Part shown: one piece after another, positions 27,407-35,587 of the stretch
Layout of the letters: each line of letters starts with the position of its first letter
Numbering within the stretch: the first letter of the stretch is position 1
DNA from: Pseudomonadales bacterium
GTDB taxonomy: Bacteria > Pseudomonadota > Gammaproteobacteria > Pseudomonadales > Pseudohongiellaceae
Direction: 5' to 3'
Assembly: GCA_023257655.1 (NCBI GenBank)
Contig: JALRBQ010000047.1
Span: 1 to 42,123, forward strand
DNA length: 42,123 bases
Made by a program: the position numbers and the translations under genes
The notes under the pieces: model-generated
The model's database searches: none
Seen by the model: the letters and a program-made list of their open reading frames with translations, nothing else
Told to the model about the DNA's origin: nothing

Positions 27407-28387
27407 ATGTCTTCCAAGCTGCAAATCGATCCCCAGCATGAGCGCTATCAATCCAGGGGTGCGCTAATTACCCTGCAGCAGTTGCTGGTGCAGCGGTATG
27501 CCGCCAAAACCCTGGAATACCTCGCCCATACCCGCTCTATCGCCGGTATCTCTGGCCTGCACCAGTCAAAGATGCGCGGCCGCGGCATCGATTTCGAAGA
27601 ATTCCGCCCCTATCAGGCGGGCGATGACATCCGCCTGATTGACTGGCGTGTCACTGCGCGCACGGGCAAACCCTTCACCAAGGTCTTTCGGGAAGAGCGG
27701 GAACGGCCCGTCATCATAGCCGTTGACCAGACCCACAACATGTTTTTCGGCAGCAAGACTGCCTTCAAGTCGGTTATCGCCGCGCAGGTTGCTGCCGTCT
27801 TCTGCTGGTTGGCCATCGACAACGGTGATCGGGTGGGCGGCCTCGTATTCTCCGACGTGGATTCCTCCCTGGTGCGCCCCAAGCGCAGCCGACGCTCCGC
27901 CCTGCATCTGCTGAACCAGGTTTACCTTTATAATCAGGCCCTGCAGCATGTGAAGGACCCGGCCGCGCTGACACCGGTCGACTCCGACTTCAAACCCGGC
28001 CTGGCTCACGCCCTGGGACAGATTCGTCGCATCACCAAACCAGGCAGTACGCTGTATGTGGTATCCGATTTTGTGACGCTGGACGACAAAGCCCTGCAAT
28101 ACCTTAACCAGTTGTCGCGCCACAATAACGTCGTGTGTTGCTTCATTTATGATGCACTGGAGGAATCCCTGCCGGTTCCCGGGATTTACAGTATTACCGA
28201 CGGCGGGCGCAAGGGCGCCCTTAATACGCACAGCAACCGGGCCCGACTGCGTTACCGGGAGCAGTTCAAGGAGCGCATGCAGCACCTGGAATCCGAACTG
28301 GATCGCATGCAGGTCCGTCTCATCAAGATACGCACCAACCAACTCGTGGTTGAGCAGATACGTGAATGGATAGCGAAGAACTCCTAG
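27407..28387 (+). CDS. DUF58 domain protein of the Bat cluster
   Basis: The 326-residue soluble protein has the DUF58 signature GRGIDFEEFRPYQAGDDIRL, then DWRVTARTGKPFTKVFRE. A VWA-like fold follows in its second half, with a degenerate metal site (VDQTHNMFFGSK instead of D-x-S-x-S). DUF58 proteins always travel with MoxR and are thought to bind it. The start is 11 bases past the moxR stop with AGAGG upstream, and its end overlaps the DUF4381 gene by 22 bases. Confidence 0.92.
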   Translation: MSSKLQIDPQHERYQSRGALITLQQLLVQRYAAKTLEYLAHTRSIAGISGLHQSKMRGRGIDFEEFRPYQAGDDIRLIDWRVTARTGKPFTKVFREERERPVIIAVDQTHNMFFGSKTAFKSVIAAQVAAVFCWLAIDNGDRVGGLVFSDVDSSLVRPKRSRRSALHLLNQVYLYNQALQHVKDPAALTPVDSDFKPGLAHALGQIRRITKPGSTLYVVSDFVTLDDKALQYLNQLSRHNNVVCCFIYDALEESLPVPGIYSITDGGRKGALNTHSNRARLRYREQFKERMQHLESELDRMQVRLIKIRTNQLVVEQIREWIAKNS

Positions 28388-28899
28388 CCCAGCTCGCCGA
28401 TATCCATCTGCCGGAACCGGTAGGCCTCTGGCCGCCCGCGCCAGGCTGGTGGGTGCTGGCCTTCGCCCTGCTCGCCCTGGCATGGTACGGAATACGGCAG
28501 TACCGCCAGTACCGTCGCCTGCACAAGGTTTGTCAGCACGCGCTGGCAGAACTGGAACGCTGCGAATCACGGCTGGCGGCGGCGCCGGCCGATGCCCTCG
28601 ATGCTGCAAAATTACGCTATTTGAATGAGGTCAATTCCGTCATTCGGCGGGTGGCTCTGGTGCACTATCCACAGGCCAGTATCGCCAGTCTCGACGGCAG
28701 TGCCTGGGTTGATTTTATTCGGGAAAAGGGCGAATCTTCCGGCATGACAGACCAGATCGCCGCCGCCCTCAGCTACGGCCGATTCCAGAAACGCTGCGAT
28801 GTGGACGTGGATGCCCTCGGCCGGTTCGGCCGCCAATGGGTCACCAGTCTCTATCTTCACCGACAAACCCGCTCGCCTGCGCAAGGATTGAGTCACTGA
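28366..28899 (+). CDS. DUF4381 membrane-anchored protein
   Basis: The 177-residue product begins MDSEELLAQLADIHLPEPVG, then PPAPGWWVLAFALLALAWYG, a single transmembrane helix, followed by a positively charged cytoplasmic region and a helical C-terminal domain (RFQKRCDVDVDAL). This is the DUF4381 family found between DUF58 and the VWA genes in proteobacterial Bat clusters. The biochemical role is unknown. It starts inside the DUF58 gene and ends in a TGATG overlap with the next gene, so expression is coupled. Confidence 0.88.
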   Translation: MDSEELLAQLADIHLPEPVGLWPPAPGWWVLAFALLALAWYGIRQYRQYRRLHKVCQHALAELERCESRLAAAPADALDAAKLRYLNEVNSVIRRVALVHYPQASIASLDGSAWVDFIREKGESSGMTDQIAAALSYGRFQKRCDVDVDALGRFGRQWVTSLYLHRQTRSPAQGLSH

Positions 28900-29969
28900 T
28901 GCTCGAATTCACCTGGCCCTATGTGTTTTTGGCGCTGCCCCTGCCTCTGATTGTCTATCGGCTGATGAGTCGTGCCCCGCGCCAGGACGCCGCACTGTAT
29001 GTGCCTTTCTTCAGTGTCTTGAGCCGCCTGCAATCGGATAACGAAAACCTCACCAGCAGTCGACTGTTGAACCTGATCTGCTGCACCGCCATCTGGCTGC
29101 TGCTGGTGCTCGCCGCGAGCCGTCCGCAGTGGCTCGGCGAGCCCGTGCAATTGCCCTCGACCGGCCGCGATCTGATGCTTTCGGTGGATATCTCAGGCAG
29201 TATGGAAGCCCAGGACATGGTCGTGGGTAACCGCCAGGCCTCTCGTATCGATGTCGTGAAGGCGGTTGTGGGTGACTTCGTGGAACGCCGCGAAGGCGAT
29301 CGACTGGGCCTGATCCTGTTCGCCGCCCACGCCTATGTGCAGGCACCTCTGACCTTCGACCGCGAGACTGTAGGCAAGCTGCTGGCCGAGGCGGATATCG
29401 GCATTATCGAAGAATCGGCTACCGCCATCGGCGACGCCATTGGCCTGGCCGTAATCCATTTACGCAACCGTCCGGAGAACAGCCGGGTTCTGGTGTTGCT
29501 GACCGATGGTGTTAACAACGCCGGTGCGGTGTCTCCCGAACAAGCGGGAGAACTGGCACGTACTGAGAACATCAAGATCTACACCATCGGTATCGGCGCC
29601 GATCAGGTAGTACAACGCACGTTCTTTGGTGCGAGGGCGATTAATCCTTCCGCCGAACTCGACGAAGAGGTACTGACCCAGATCGCGGAGTCCACCGGTG
29701 GACGATACTTCCGCGCCCGCGATGTCAGCGATCTCGTTGAGATCTACGAAGAACTCGACCGTCTTGAGACCATTGAACAGGATCCCCAGACTTACCGACC
29801 GACCCGCGTGCTCTTCTACTGGCCATTGGGCACCGCACTGCTGATCAGTTTCATTCTGGCCCTGTTCTCGATCCCGTGGTTGTCACTGACCGGACAGGCA
29901 CGACTCCAGTCTAGCACCGAAGCCGATGAAGAATCGGAATCGGCCCTGTCCGGTGGCGGAGTAGCCTGA
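28899..29969 (+). CDS. batA: VWA-domain membrane protein, BatA-like
   Basis: The 356-residue inner-membrane protein has two N-terminal hydrophobic segments (PYVFLALPLPLIVYRLM and LLNLICCTAIWLLLVLAAS), a VWA domain with an intact MIDAS site (MLSVDISGSMEAQD, later VLLTDGVNNAGAV), and a C-terminal helix (LLISFILALFSIPWLSL). The layout matches Bacteroides aerotolerance protein BatA. I choose the ATG at 28899, which overlaps the previous stop (TGATG), over an ATG 63 bases upstream. Aerotolerance is a family label from Bacteroides; the role here is probably envelope-related. Confidence 0.92.
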   Translation: MLEFTWPYVFLALPLPLIVYRLMSRAPRQDAALYVPFFSVLSRLQSDNENLTSSRLLNLICCTAIWLLLVLAASRPQWLGEPVQLPSTGRDLMLSVDISGSMEAQDMVVGNRQASRIDVVKAVVGDFVERREGDRLGLILFAAHAYVQAPLTFDRETVGKLLAEADIGIIEESATAIGDAIGLAVIHLRNRPENSRVLVLLTDGVNNAGAVSPEQAGELARTENIKIYTIGIGADQVVQRTFFGARAINPSAELDEEVLTQIAESTGGRYFRARDVSDLVEIYEELDRLETIEQDPQTYRPTRVLFYWPLGTALLISFILALFSIPWLSLTGQARLQSSTEADEESESALSGGGVA

Positions 29970-31750
29970 TGAACCTGCTGATTCCTGCCGACCTGATCGC
30001 CAATTTCCATTTCCTGCGGCCGTTGTGGTTGCTCGCGCTTATCCCTGCGGTGATCTTCATCACCGCCCTTTGGCGCGTGAATTCCGTAGTCACCGCCTGG
30101 GATCGTGCAATCGACAAGTCGCTGCTGCCTTTTCTGCTCGATCGCAGCAAGAATGCGTCGCAGCGGACACCGCTCTTGCTGCTGTTTTTCGCCTGGGTGC
30201 TCTCCAGCATCGCCCTCGCCGGCCCGGTGTGGGAGCAGCTGCCACAGCCGGTGCAGAAACGCGAAGACTCACTGGTCATCGTCATGGACCTGAGCCTGTC
30301 GATGTTCGCACCGGATCATCAGCCGAATCGACTCGATCTGGCAAAGCGCAAGCTGCGCGATATCCTCGCACTGCGTGAAGAAGGCCAGACTGCGCTTATC
30401 GTCTACGCTGGTGATGCACATACCGTCACGCCACTCACCGACGACGTCGTCACGATCTCGGCTCTGGTCCCTTCTCTGAGTCCTAACATCATGCCGCTGT
30501 TTGGCAGCGACCCGATGAGTGGTATCGCCCTCGCGATCGGCCTGCTCGATGACGTCGGCGCCACCAACGGCAAGATACTGCTGATGACAGACGGCATCAG
30601 CGGCTTCGATCAGGAACTGCTGATTGCTGAGCAGATGCAGGAAACGAATTATGAACTGCTGATCATGGGTATCGGCACCGAGGAAGGCGCACCGATCAGA
30701 ACCAACGACGGTAGCTTCCTCACTGACGCCAATGGCGCCACCGTCATCCCCCGGCTCAATCGTAATGTCCTGCAATCACTCGCCAACCGTGTCGGTGGTC
30801 GCTATCACGACATTCAGCTCGCCGATTCCGATCTCGAATTTCTGCTGACCCAGAATCCGCTGATGGAAGAGCCGGAATTAAGTGATGTCGAAGAACAATT
30901 CGATGTCTGGTACGAGACCGGTCCCTGGTTGTTGCTGCTCGTGTTGCCTCTGGTTGCGCTCTCCTTCCGTCGCGGTTGGCTGTTCGGCTTTACCCTGCTG
31001 TTCGGAGCCGGCCTGTTGCTGCCGAGTCAGCCAGCCGAAGCGCTTGATTGGCGCGACCTGTGGCTCACCAAGAACCAACAGGCTGCCGAAGCCTTCGCGC
31101 AAGATGATCCGGCGACCGCCGCCGCCCTGTTCCAGACTCCCGAGTGGCAAGGTGCCGCCAGCTATCGTGCTGAGAACTACGAGGCTGCCATTGCGGGATT
31201 CAGCGCGAACAACTCCCCGGATGGTCACTACAACCGAGGCAACTCCCTCGCCCTGCTCGGCAACTACGCGGAGGCCATCGCCGCCTATAACATCGCGATA
31301 GAGATGGACCCGAATCACGCCGATGCAATTCATAACAAGGAAATTGTGGAGAAACTGCTGGAACAGCAGGAAGCTGAAGCCGGCGAGAATCAGGACGGTG
31401 ACAGCGAGGAAAATCAGTCCGAGCAGAATTCACAGAACGAATCCGAGCAGCAGGAAAATAGCGAACAACAGGACCAGCAGAGTCAGGAAGGCGATCAGGA
31501 ACAACAGCAGGAGCAGCAACAGAACCAGGCTCCCGACGATCAGGAAACGTCTGAATCCAACAGCGAACAAAATACTCCGAGCGATACCAGCAATGAGGAT
31601 TTTGAGGAACAGCAGTCTCTGGAGCAATGGCTGCGTCGTATCGATGACGATCCCGGCGAATTGCTGCGACGCAAATTCCGCTTCCAGTACCGTCAGCGTC
31701 AACTGAACGGCACCGCCAACAGCCTGCAAAACGGAGGGCAGATCTGGTGA
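29969..31750 (+). CDS. VWA plus TPR membrane protein, BatB-BatC fusion
   Basis: This 593-residue protein joins two roles that are separate genes in Bacteroides. The N-terminal half is BatB-like: transmembrane helix, VWA domain with MIDAS DLSLSMFAPD and LLMTDGISGFDQ, then two more helices (WLLLLVLPLVALSF, LFGFTLLFGAGLLLPS). The C-terminal half is BatC-like: a TPR segment (GHYNRGNSLALLGNYAEAI, then YNIAIEMDPNHADAIHN). A low-complexity linker of about 100 residues rich in Gln, Glu, Asn and Ser follows, then a basic tail (LRRKFRFQYRQRQ). Start and stop overlap both neighbours. Such fusions are common in gammaproteobacteria. Confidence 0.92.
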   Translation: MNLLIPADLIANFHFLRPLWLLALIPAVIFITALWRVNSVVTAWDRAIDKSLLPFLLDRSKNASQRTPLLLLFFAWVLSSIALAGPVWEQLPQPVQKREDSLVIVMDLSLSMFAPDHQPNRLDLAKRKLRDILALREEGQTALIVYAGDAHTVTPLTDDVVTISALVPSLSPNIMPLFGSDPMSGIALAIGLLDDVGATNGKILLMTDGISGFDQELLIAEQMQETNYELLIMGIGTEEGAPIRTNDGSFLTDANGATVIPRLNRNVLQSLANRVGGRYHDIQLADSDLEFLLTQNPLMEEPELSDVEEQFDVWYETGPWLLLLVLPLVALSFRRGWLFGFTLLFGAGLLLPSQPAEALDWRDLWLTKNQQAAEAFAQDDPATAAALFQTPEWQGAASYRAENYEAAIAGFSANNSPDGHYNRGNSLALLGNYAEAIAAYNIAIEMDPNHADAIHNKEIVEKLLEQQEAEAGENQDGDSEENQSEQNSQNESEQQENSEQQDQQSQEGDQEQQQEQQQNQAPDDQETSESNSEQNTPSDTSNEDFEEQQSLEQWLRRIDDDPGELLRRKFRFQYRQRQLNGTANSLQNGGQIW

Positions 31751-33522
31751 GACTGTTCAGCGCCCTGCTCTTCCTCGTGAGTCTATGTGTTGGCAGCAGC
31801 GCCGCCGCGCAACAATTGCAGCTGTCCGTCGATCGTACCGAGCTTGCCCGCGGGGAGACGCTCACACTAACGATCCGCGTCTTCGATCAGCGTCAGGGCA
31901 TGCAGCTCGATCTGACTCCACTGACTGAACAATTCGATGTACTGGGAACCCGTACCTCGAGCCAGATTCGCAGCGTGAACGGAGCGGTGGAATCCTGGAC
32001 TGACTACATCGTCACCCTGTTCCCGCTGGAAGAAGGTCAGCTCTCGATTCCGGCACTGACCATCAATAACCAGACCACCGACCCGATCGAGATCGTCGTA
32101 TCCAATCAGGGACCACGCTCCAATCAGTCCAATGAAGAACTGTATCTCGAGATCGAGACAAACAAGGATTCAGTCTACGTACAGGAGCAACTGCTGTTTA
32201 CAGTGCGCCTGTATTACACCATCAACGGCATTCGCAATCCGCAATTTACCGAGCTGGAGATGCCCAATTCGGTCATTCAGCTCATCGGCTCCCCGAATCA
32301 GTATGAGAAACTCATCGATGGTGTGCGCTACGGTGTCTATGAGAAACGCTACGTCATCTTCCCACAGCGTAGTGGCCCATTGGAAATTCCCGATATGCTG
32401 TTCCGCGGCGAGGTCACCGACGGCTCCAGCAACTTCGTCTTCCGCAACCTGAATACCCGACGCGTCACCGCCTTCATCGAAGGCACCACCATCGAGGTCA
32501 AGCAACGTCCTGCGTCCGTGCAGGCTGACAGCATGTGGTTACCGGTGACCAATTTGCGCCTCGAAGAGACCTGGGACCCACCCCTGGCCGAGATGCAGAT
32601 CGGTGATACGGTCACGCGCACGGTGACGATGGTCGCCGATGGGCTCGACGGTGCGGTGTTACCACCATTCACCGCAAGCACCATCGCCGGCGCGAACGTC
32701 TATCCCGATCCTCCTGCAATTGAACGCACCTTCGTCGACGGCAGCATCGTCGGTACGCGAAGCGAATCCATGTCGATCGTCCCGACGGCCAGCGGCGAGC
32801 TGGTTATTCCCCAGATCAGCGTGCCCTGGTGGAATGTCGAGACCGATGAGGCTGAAGTCAGCATCGTGCCTGCGACCCGCATCCAGGTAGCAGCGCTCGC
32901 CGGTGCCGCACCGTCAGAACAAACGGTCGCCAGCAGCGGCGACCTGGCCCGATTGCTCGCCGCCGCGCCTACTGTCGATCAGGACATGATCGATGCTCAG
33001 AACGAGGCCGAGTTTATCGAGGTAAATTCCCTCTGGCTGAACCTCGCGATCGTGTTGGCCCTGCTGGTCGTTGCCGCCAGCGTGTACCAGCTCGTCATCG
33101 TCCAGCACCGCAAGGAGATCAACCGCTATTTCGCGGATGTACGCGCTCGCCGGGCCGCGCGCATCGATCCCGCAAATAATGAACGCATTGCCTTCAAGCG
33201 CCTGAAGCAAGCGTGTCAGAGCAATGATTTGAACCGCATTCGTGCCGCACTGATTCAGTGGTGCGAGCACTTCATCGCCGAGCGGAGCATTCGCAGCATG
33301 GAAGACATTCTGCAACAGCAGCAGACGCCGGCGCTCGTGGCACCGGCCCGCGCCATTCTGACAGCCCTGTACAACAACGCCGGCGGCACTTCGCAAGAAG
33401 GCTTCGATGGCCCCGGCCTGTTCCGCCTGGTAGAACGGCTGCGACGCGAACGTCAGCACGTCACGCGCGAACAGCGTCGCGATCAGGAATACGCACTGCC
33501 GCCGCTGTACAAGACGCTCTGA
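31747..33522 (+). CDS. batD: BatD-like periplasmic/membrane protein
   Basis: The 591-residue product begins with a signal peptide (MRLFSALLFLVSLCVGSSAAAQ) and has several beta-sandwich BatD repeats, including QLSVDRTELARGETLTLTI and VYVQEQLLFTVRLYY. Near residue 430 a transmembrane helix (LWLNLAIVLALLVVAASVY) is followed by a cytoplasmic helical tail. It starts with GTG at 31747, inside the previous stop; GGAGGG lies upstream at good spacing. As last gene of the cluster it probably forms the periplasmic part of a BatA/B/D complex energised by MoxR. That is inference. Confidence 0.92.
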   Translation: MRLFSALLFLVSLCVGSSAAAQQLQLSVDRTELARGETLTLTIRVFDQRQGMQLDLTPLTEQFDVLGTRTSSQIRSVNGAVESWTDYIVTLFPLEEGQLSIPALTINNQTTDPIEIVVSNQGPRSNQSNEELYLEIETNKDSVYVQEQLLFTVRLYYTINGIRNPQFTELEMPNSVIQLIGSPNQYEKLIDGVRYGVYEKRYVIFPQRSGPLEIPDMLFRGEVTDGSSNFVFRNLNTRRVTAFIEGTTIEVKQRPASVQADSMWLPVTNLRLEETWDPPLAEMQIGDTVTRTVTMVADGLDGAVLPPFTASTIAGANVYPDPPAIERTFVDGSIVGTRSESMSIVPTASGELVIPQISVPWWNVETDEAEVSIVPATRIQVAALAGAAPSEQTVASSGDLARLLAAAPTVDQDMIDAQNEAEFIEVNSLWLNLAIVLALLVVAASVYQLVIVQHRKEINRYFADVRARRAARIDPANNERIAFKRLKQACQSNDLNRIRAALIQWCEHFIAERSIRSMEDILQQQQTPALVAPARAILTALYNNAGGTSQEGFDGPGLFRLVERLRRERQHVTREQRRDQEYALPPLYKTL

Positions 33523-33539
33523 GCGGTCGCACCACCGCG

Positions 33540-33899
33540 ATGAGCACCTCCCGCCTCGTCTACTCGACCGCGAACAACACCTGCAATCGTTGTCGCAAAC
33601 CCCTCAAGCAATGCCGTTGCACCCCCGAGGGCCAACTGAAATCCGTCGGGCCACAGGATGGCATTGTACGCATCCGGCGCGAGACCAAGGGTCGCAAAGG
33701 CAAGGGAGTAACTCTGATCATCGGCGTGGCAATGGATGAGGCCGGCCTGAAACAACTGGCGAAGCAATTGAAAACCCTGTGCGGATCGGGTGGCAGCATC
33801 AAGGAGGGAGTCATCGAATTGCAGGGAGATCACCGCGAGCAGATCCATCCCTGGCTTGAGCAGCATCTGGAGCAGAAGGTCAAACTGGCCGGCGGCTGA
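33540..33899 (+). CDS. yciH: SUI1/eIF1-like translation factor YciH
   Basis: The 119-residue product is the bacterial homologue of eukaryotic eIF1. It has a short N-terminal Cys cluster (NTCNRCRKPLKQCRC), the basic loop VRIRRETKGRKGKGVTLIIG and the core CGSGGSIKEGVIELQGDHRE. E. coli YciH can affect initiation fidelity and is thought to act in stress. I use the ATG at 33540-33542 just after the batD stop; a longer in-frame reading overlaps batD in another frame. It meets the tgpA remnant tail to tail with one base between the stop codons. Confidence 0.93.
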   Translation: MSTSRLVYSTANNTCNRCRKPLKQCRCTPEGQLKSVGPQDGIVRIRRETKGRKGKGVTLIIGVAMDEAGLKQLAKQLKTLCGSGGSIKEGVIELQGDHREQIHPWLEQHLEQKVKLAGG

Positions 33900-33900
33900 T

Positions 33901-34647
33901 TCAGGCGAATGGGCGTCGCCGCTGCAATGGCAGCACCCGCAGTCGCAGCTGCAGAAGCTGGCGCCGCAACCGCTTGAGCCGTTCCGGCAACTGTGCCGTA
34001 TCGACACCTCGCTCTCGATAATTCATCTGCAGATACAGTTCCGTCAACTCTCGCATCTGCGCCTCCAGTTCTGGTCGCGCCGCACTCACCCGTGCATACC
34101 AGGCCAGTGGTCCCTCGCCACGCTCGCGGGCCAGCCCGATACGTCCGAGTTCCTGGCTGAGGCTGCGGTAAAGGCGGTTGACCGGCGCCCGCCGTGAACG
34201 CGGTTCAAATTTAATCACCGTCAACGCAATCACCGCGCAGGCGAGCGTCGTCAGACCGCCGAGCAGCAAGATCACCTTGCGTTCGGTAACATCACCCATC
34301 AGATCCTGGAACAGGCGGAACTGCACATCTTCGTCGTAATTCACGACGCGTCGATTCCACTCGTACTCGATAGCATCCAGGCGCAGGCGCAGTGCATTGA
34401 TCCATCCGAGGCCGCCGCGGGACACGCGTGACAACAGCGAGGACTGCAGGAAAGACCGATCATCTCTCAGCGCCGCTTCCACACCCACCTCGATGCGCTC
34501 CGGTGAGACCGCGCCGGTAGGATCGAACCGCACCCAACCCTCTCCCTCCAGCCAGATCTCGTTCCAGGCATGGGCGTTGTATTGGTACACCATCATGTAG
34601 TTTTCATAGGGGTTGTATTCTGCCCCCTGATAACCGAGAACCACCCG
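33901..34647 (-). pseudogene. 3' remnant of a TgpA-type transglutaminase gene
   Basis: About 249 residues remain of a protein that is normally 650 or more. The fragment begins at RVVLGYQGAEYNPYENY and keeps the histidine and aspartate of the transglutaminase triad (NAHAWNEIWLEGEGWVRFDP). One transmembrane helix (VILLLGGLTTLACAVIALTV) and the C-terminal DUF4129-like helices also remain. The N-terminal membrane bundle, and the catalytic-cysteine segment that should precede GYQG, are gone. The left part of the gene is fused to the DUF58 gene in a different frame at 34643-34648. It can therefore not be an active transglutaminase. TgpA is essential in Pseudomonas aeruginosa by published work, so its loss here is notable. 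Confidence 0.85.
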
Positions 34648-35548
34648 GACTGATCTCGACACCGGGCAGTTTCAGGCCGAAGGGATCACCGGTCCGAGCC
34701 AGTTTCAGCACGCAGTAACACAGGCGCGACAGGCGCTCTTCCGTACCGAAACCATAGAACATGTCCCAATCGAGCCAGACCTTGTTGTCCACATAATCCA
34801 CGAACTGCTTAACCTGCATGCCCTGCCCTCGTGCCACGTTCTTCCATGCGACTTGCCGCATGGGATCTCCTGGCAGGTAGTCTCGCAGTCCGTAGAGATC
34901 CTCACTGCCTTCCTTGCTGATGGCCGCATCACTGGCGCCACTGCTGCCGCGGGTGAATCCATCGAGTCGATGCGGGATCGGCTTGGGATACACCAGACAG
35001 TGCAGGTTAAGGTCCATCACCGACCACGCGCGACACAGCCCGAGTGGGAAGAAAGTAGTGATGCGCAGGCGCGGCGGCTTGAAGTAACCACGCCGGGTGG
35101 CCAGGGTGAACACATCGACCCGTTCCTGATCGTTGTCGATGAGATCACAATGACTGATGGGCCCATCTGCGAAATTCAGCTCCAGCGACTCGTGCTGCTT
35201 GTTGGCTCCGCGCGAGACGAGCACCTTGAATGTCGCCTGCTCGCCACAGAACACCGGTGGCGAGGGTTGGTTGTCCAGTCGCAAGCCGCTGAGATTATTA
35301 AAGGCATGGAGGATGGCGAGGATAAAGACACTGACCATCAGAAAAGCCAGACCGAAGGCCAGGCTCACCGCATAATTGACGGCCGCAATGAAGATCAGCG
35401 CAGCACACAGCACAAACAGCAAGCCATTGCGCGTCGGGACAGTGAGGATATTGTGCCGGTTGAGCACGACATGGTCGCGGGGCGGCAGGCGTCGATCGAG
35501 CCAGCGCTGAAATTGCCGATCCCATCGCCCTTTCAGGTTTTGCAGCAT
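34604..35548 (-). pseudogene. DUF58 gene of the TgpA cluster, 3' end truncated by deletion
   Basis: The protein reads as a normal DUF58 of the TgpA-linked type for about 302 residues: RNGLLFVLCAALIFIAAVNYA (membrane pair), GSEDLYGLRDYLPGDPMRQV, WKNVARGQGMQVKQF and LARTGDPFGLKLPGVEISPG. It then runs 12 residues out of frame into tgpA sequence and stops at 34604. Relatives continue about 20 residues past ISPG, so only the tail is lost. The start is the ATG at 35546-35548 with AGGA before it, not the TTG at 35587. It might still fold, but its partners are broken. Confidence 0.82.
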
Positions 35549-35587
35549 GGCATTTCCTGCATTCAGCAACCGTCGTGTTGGCGCCAA

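Noticed and set aside
26436..33522. The MoxR-VWA operon as a novel defence system (ternary or MoxR-VWA-type)
   Set aside because: Gene order and domains match the common Bat cluster completely, with no effector nuclease or toxin, and it lies among housekeeping genes.
34604..35587. DUF58 start at TTG 35587
   Set aside because: It lies directly after the moxR stop without a ribosome site; the ATG at 35548 has AGGA upstream and gives the family N-terminus.
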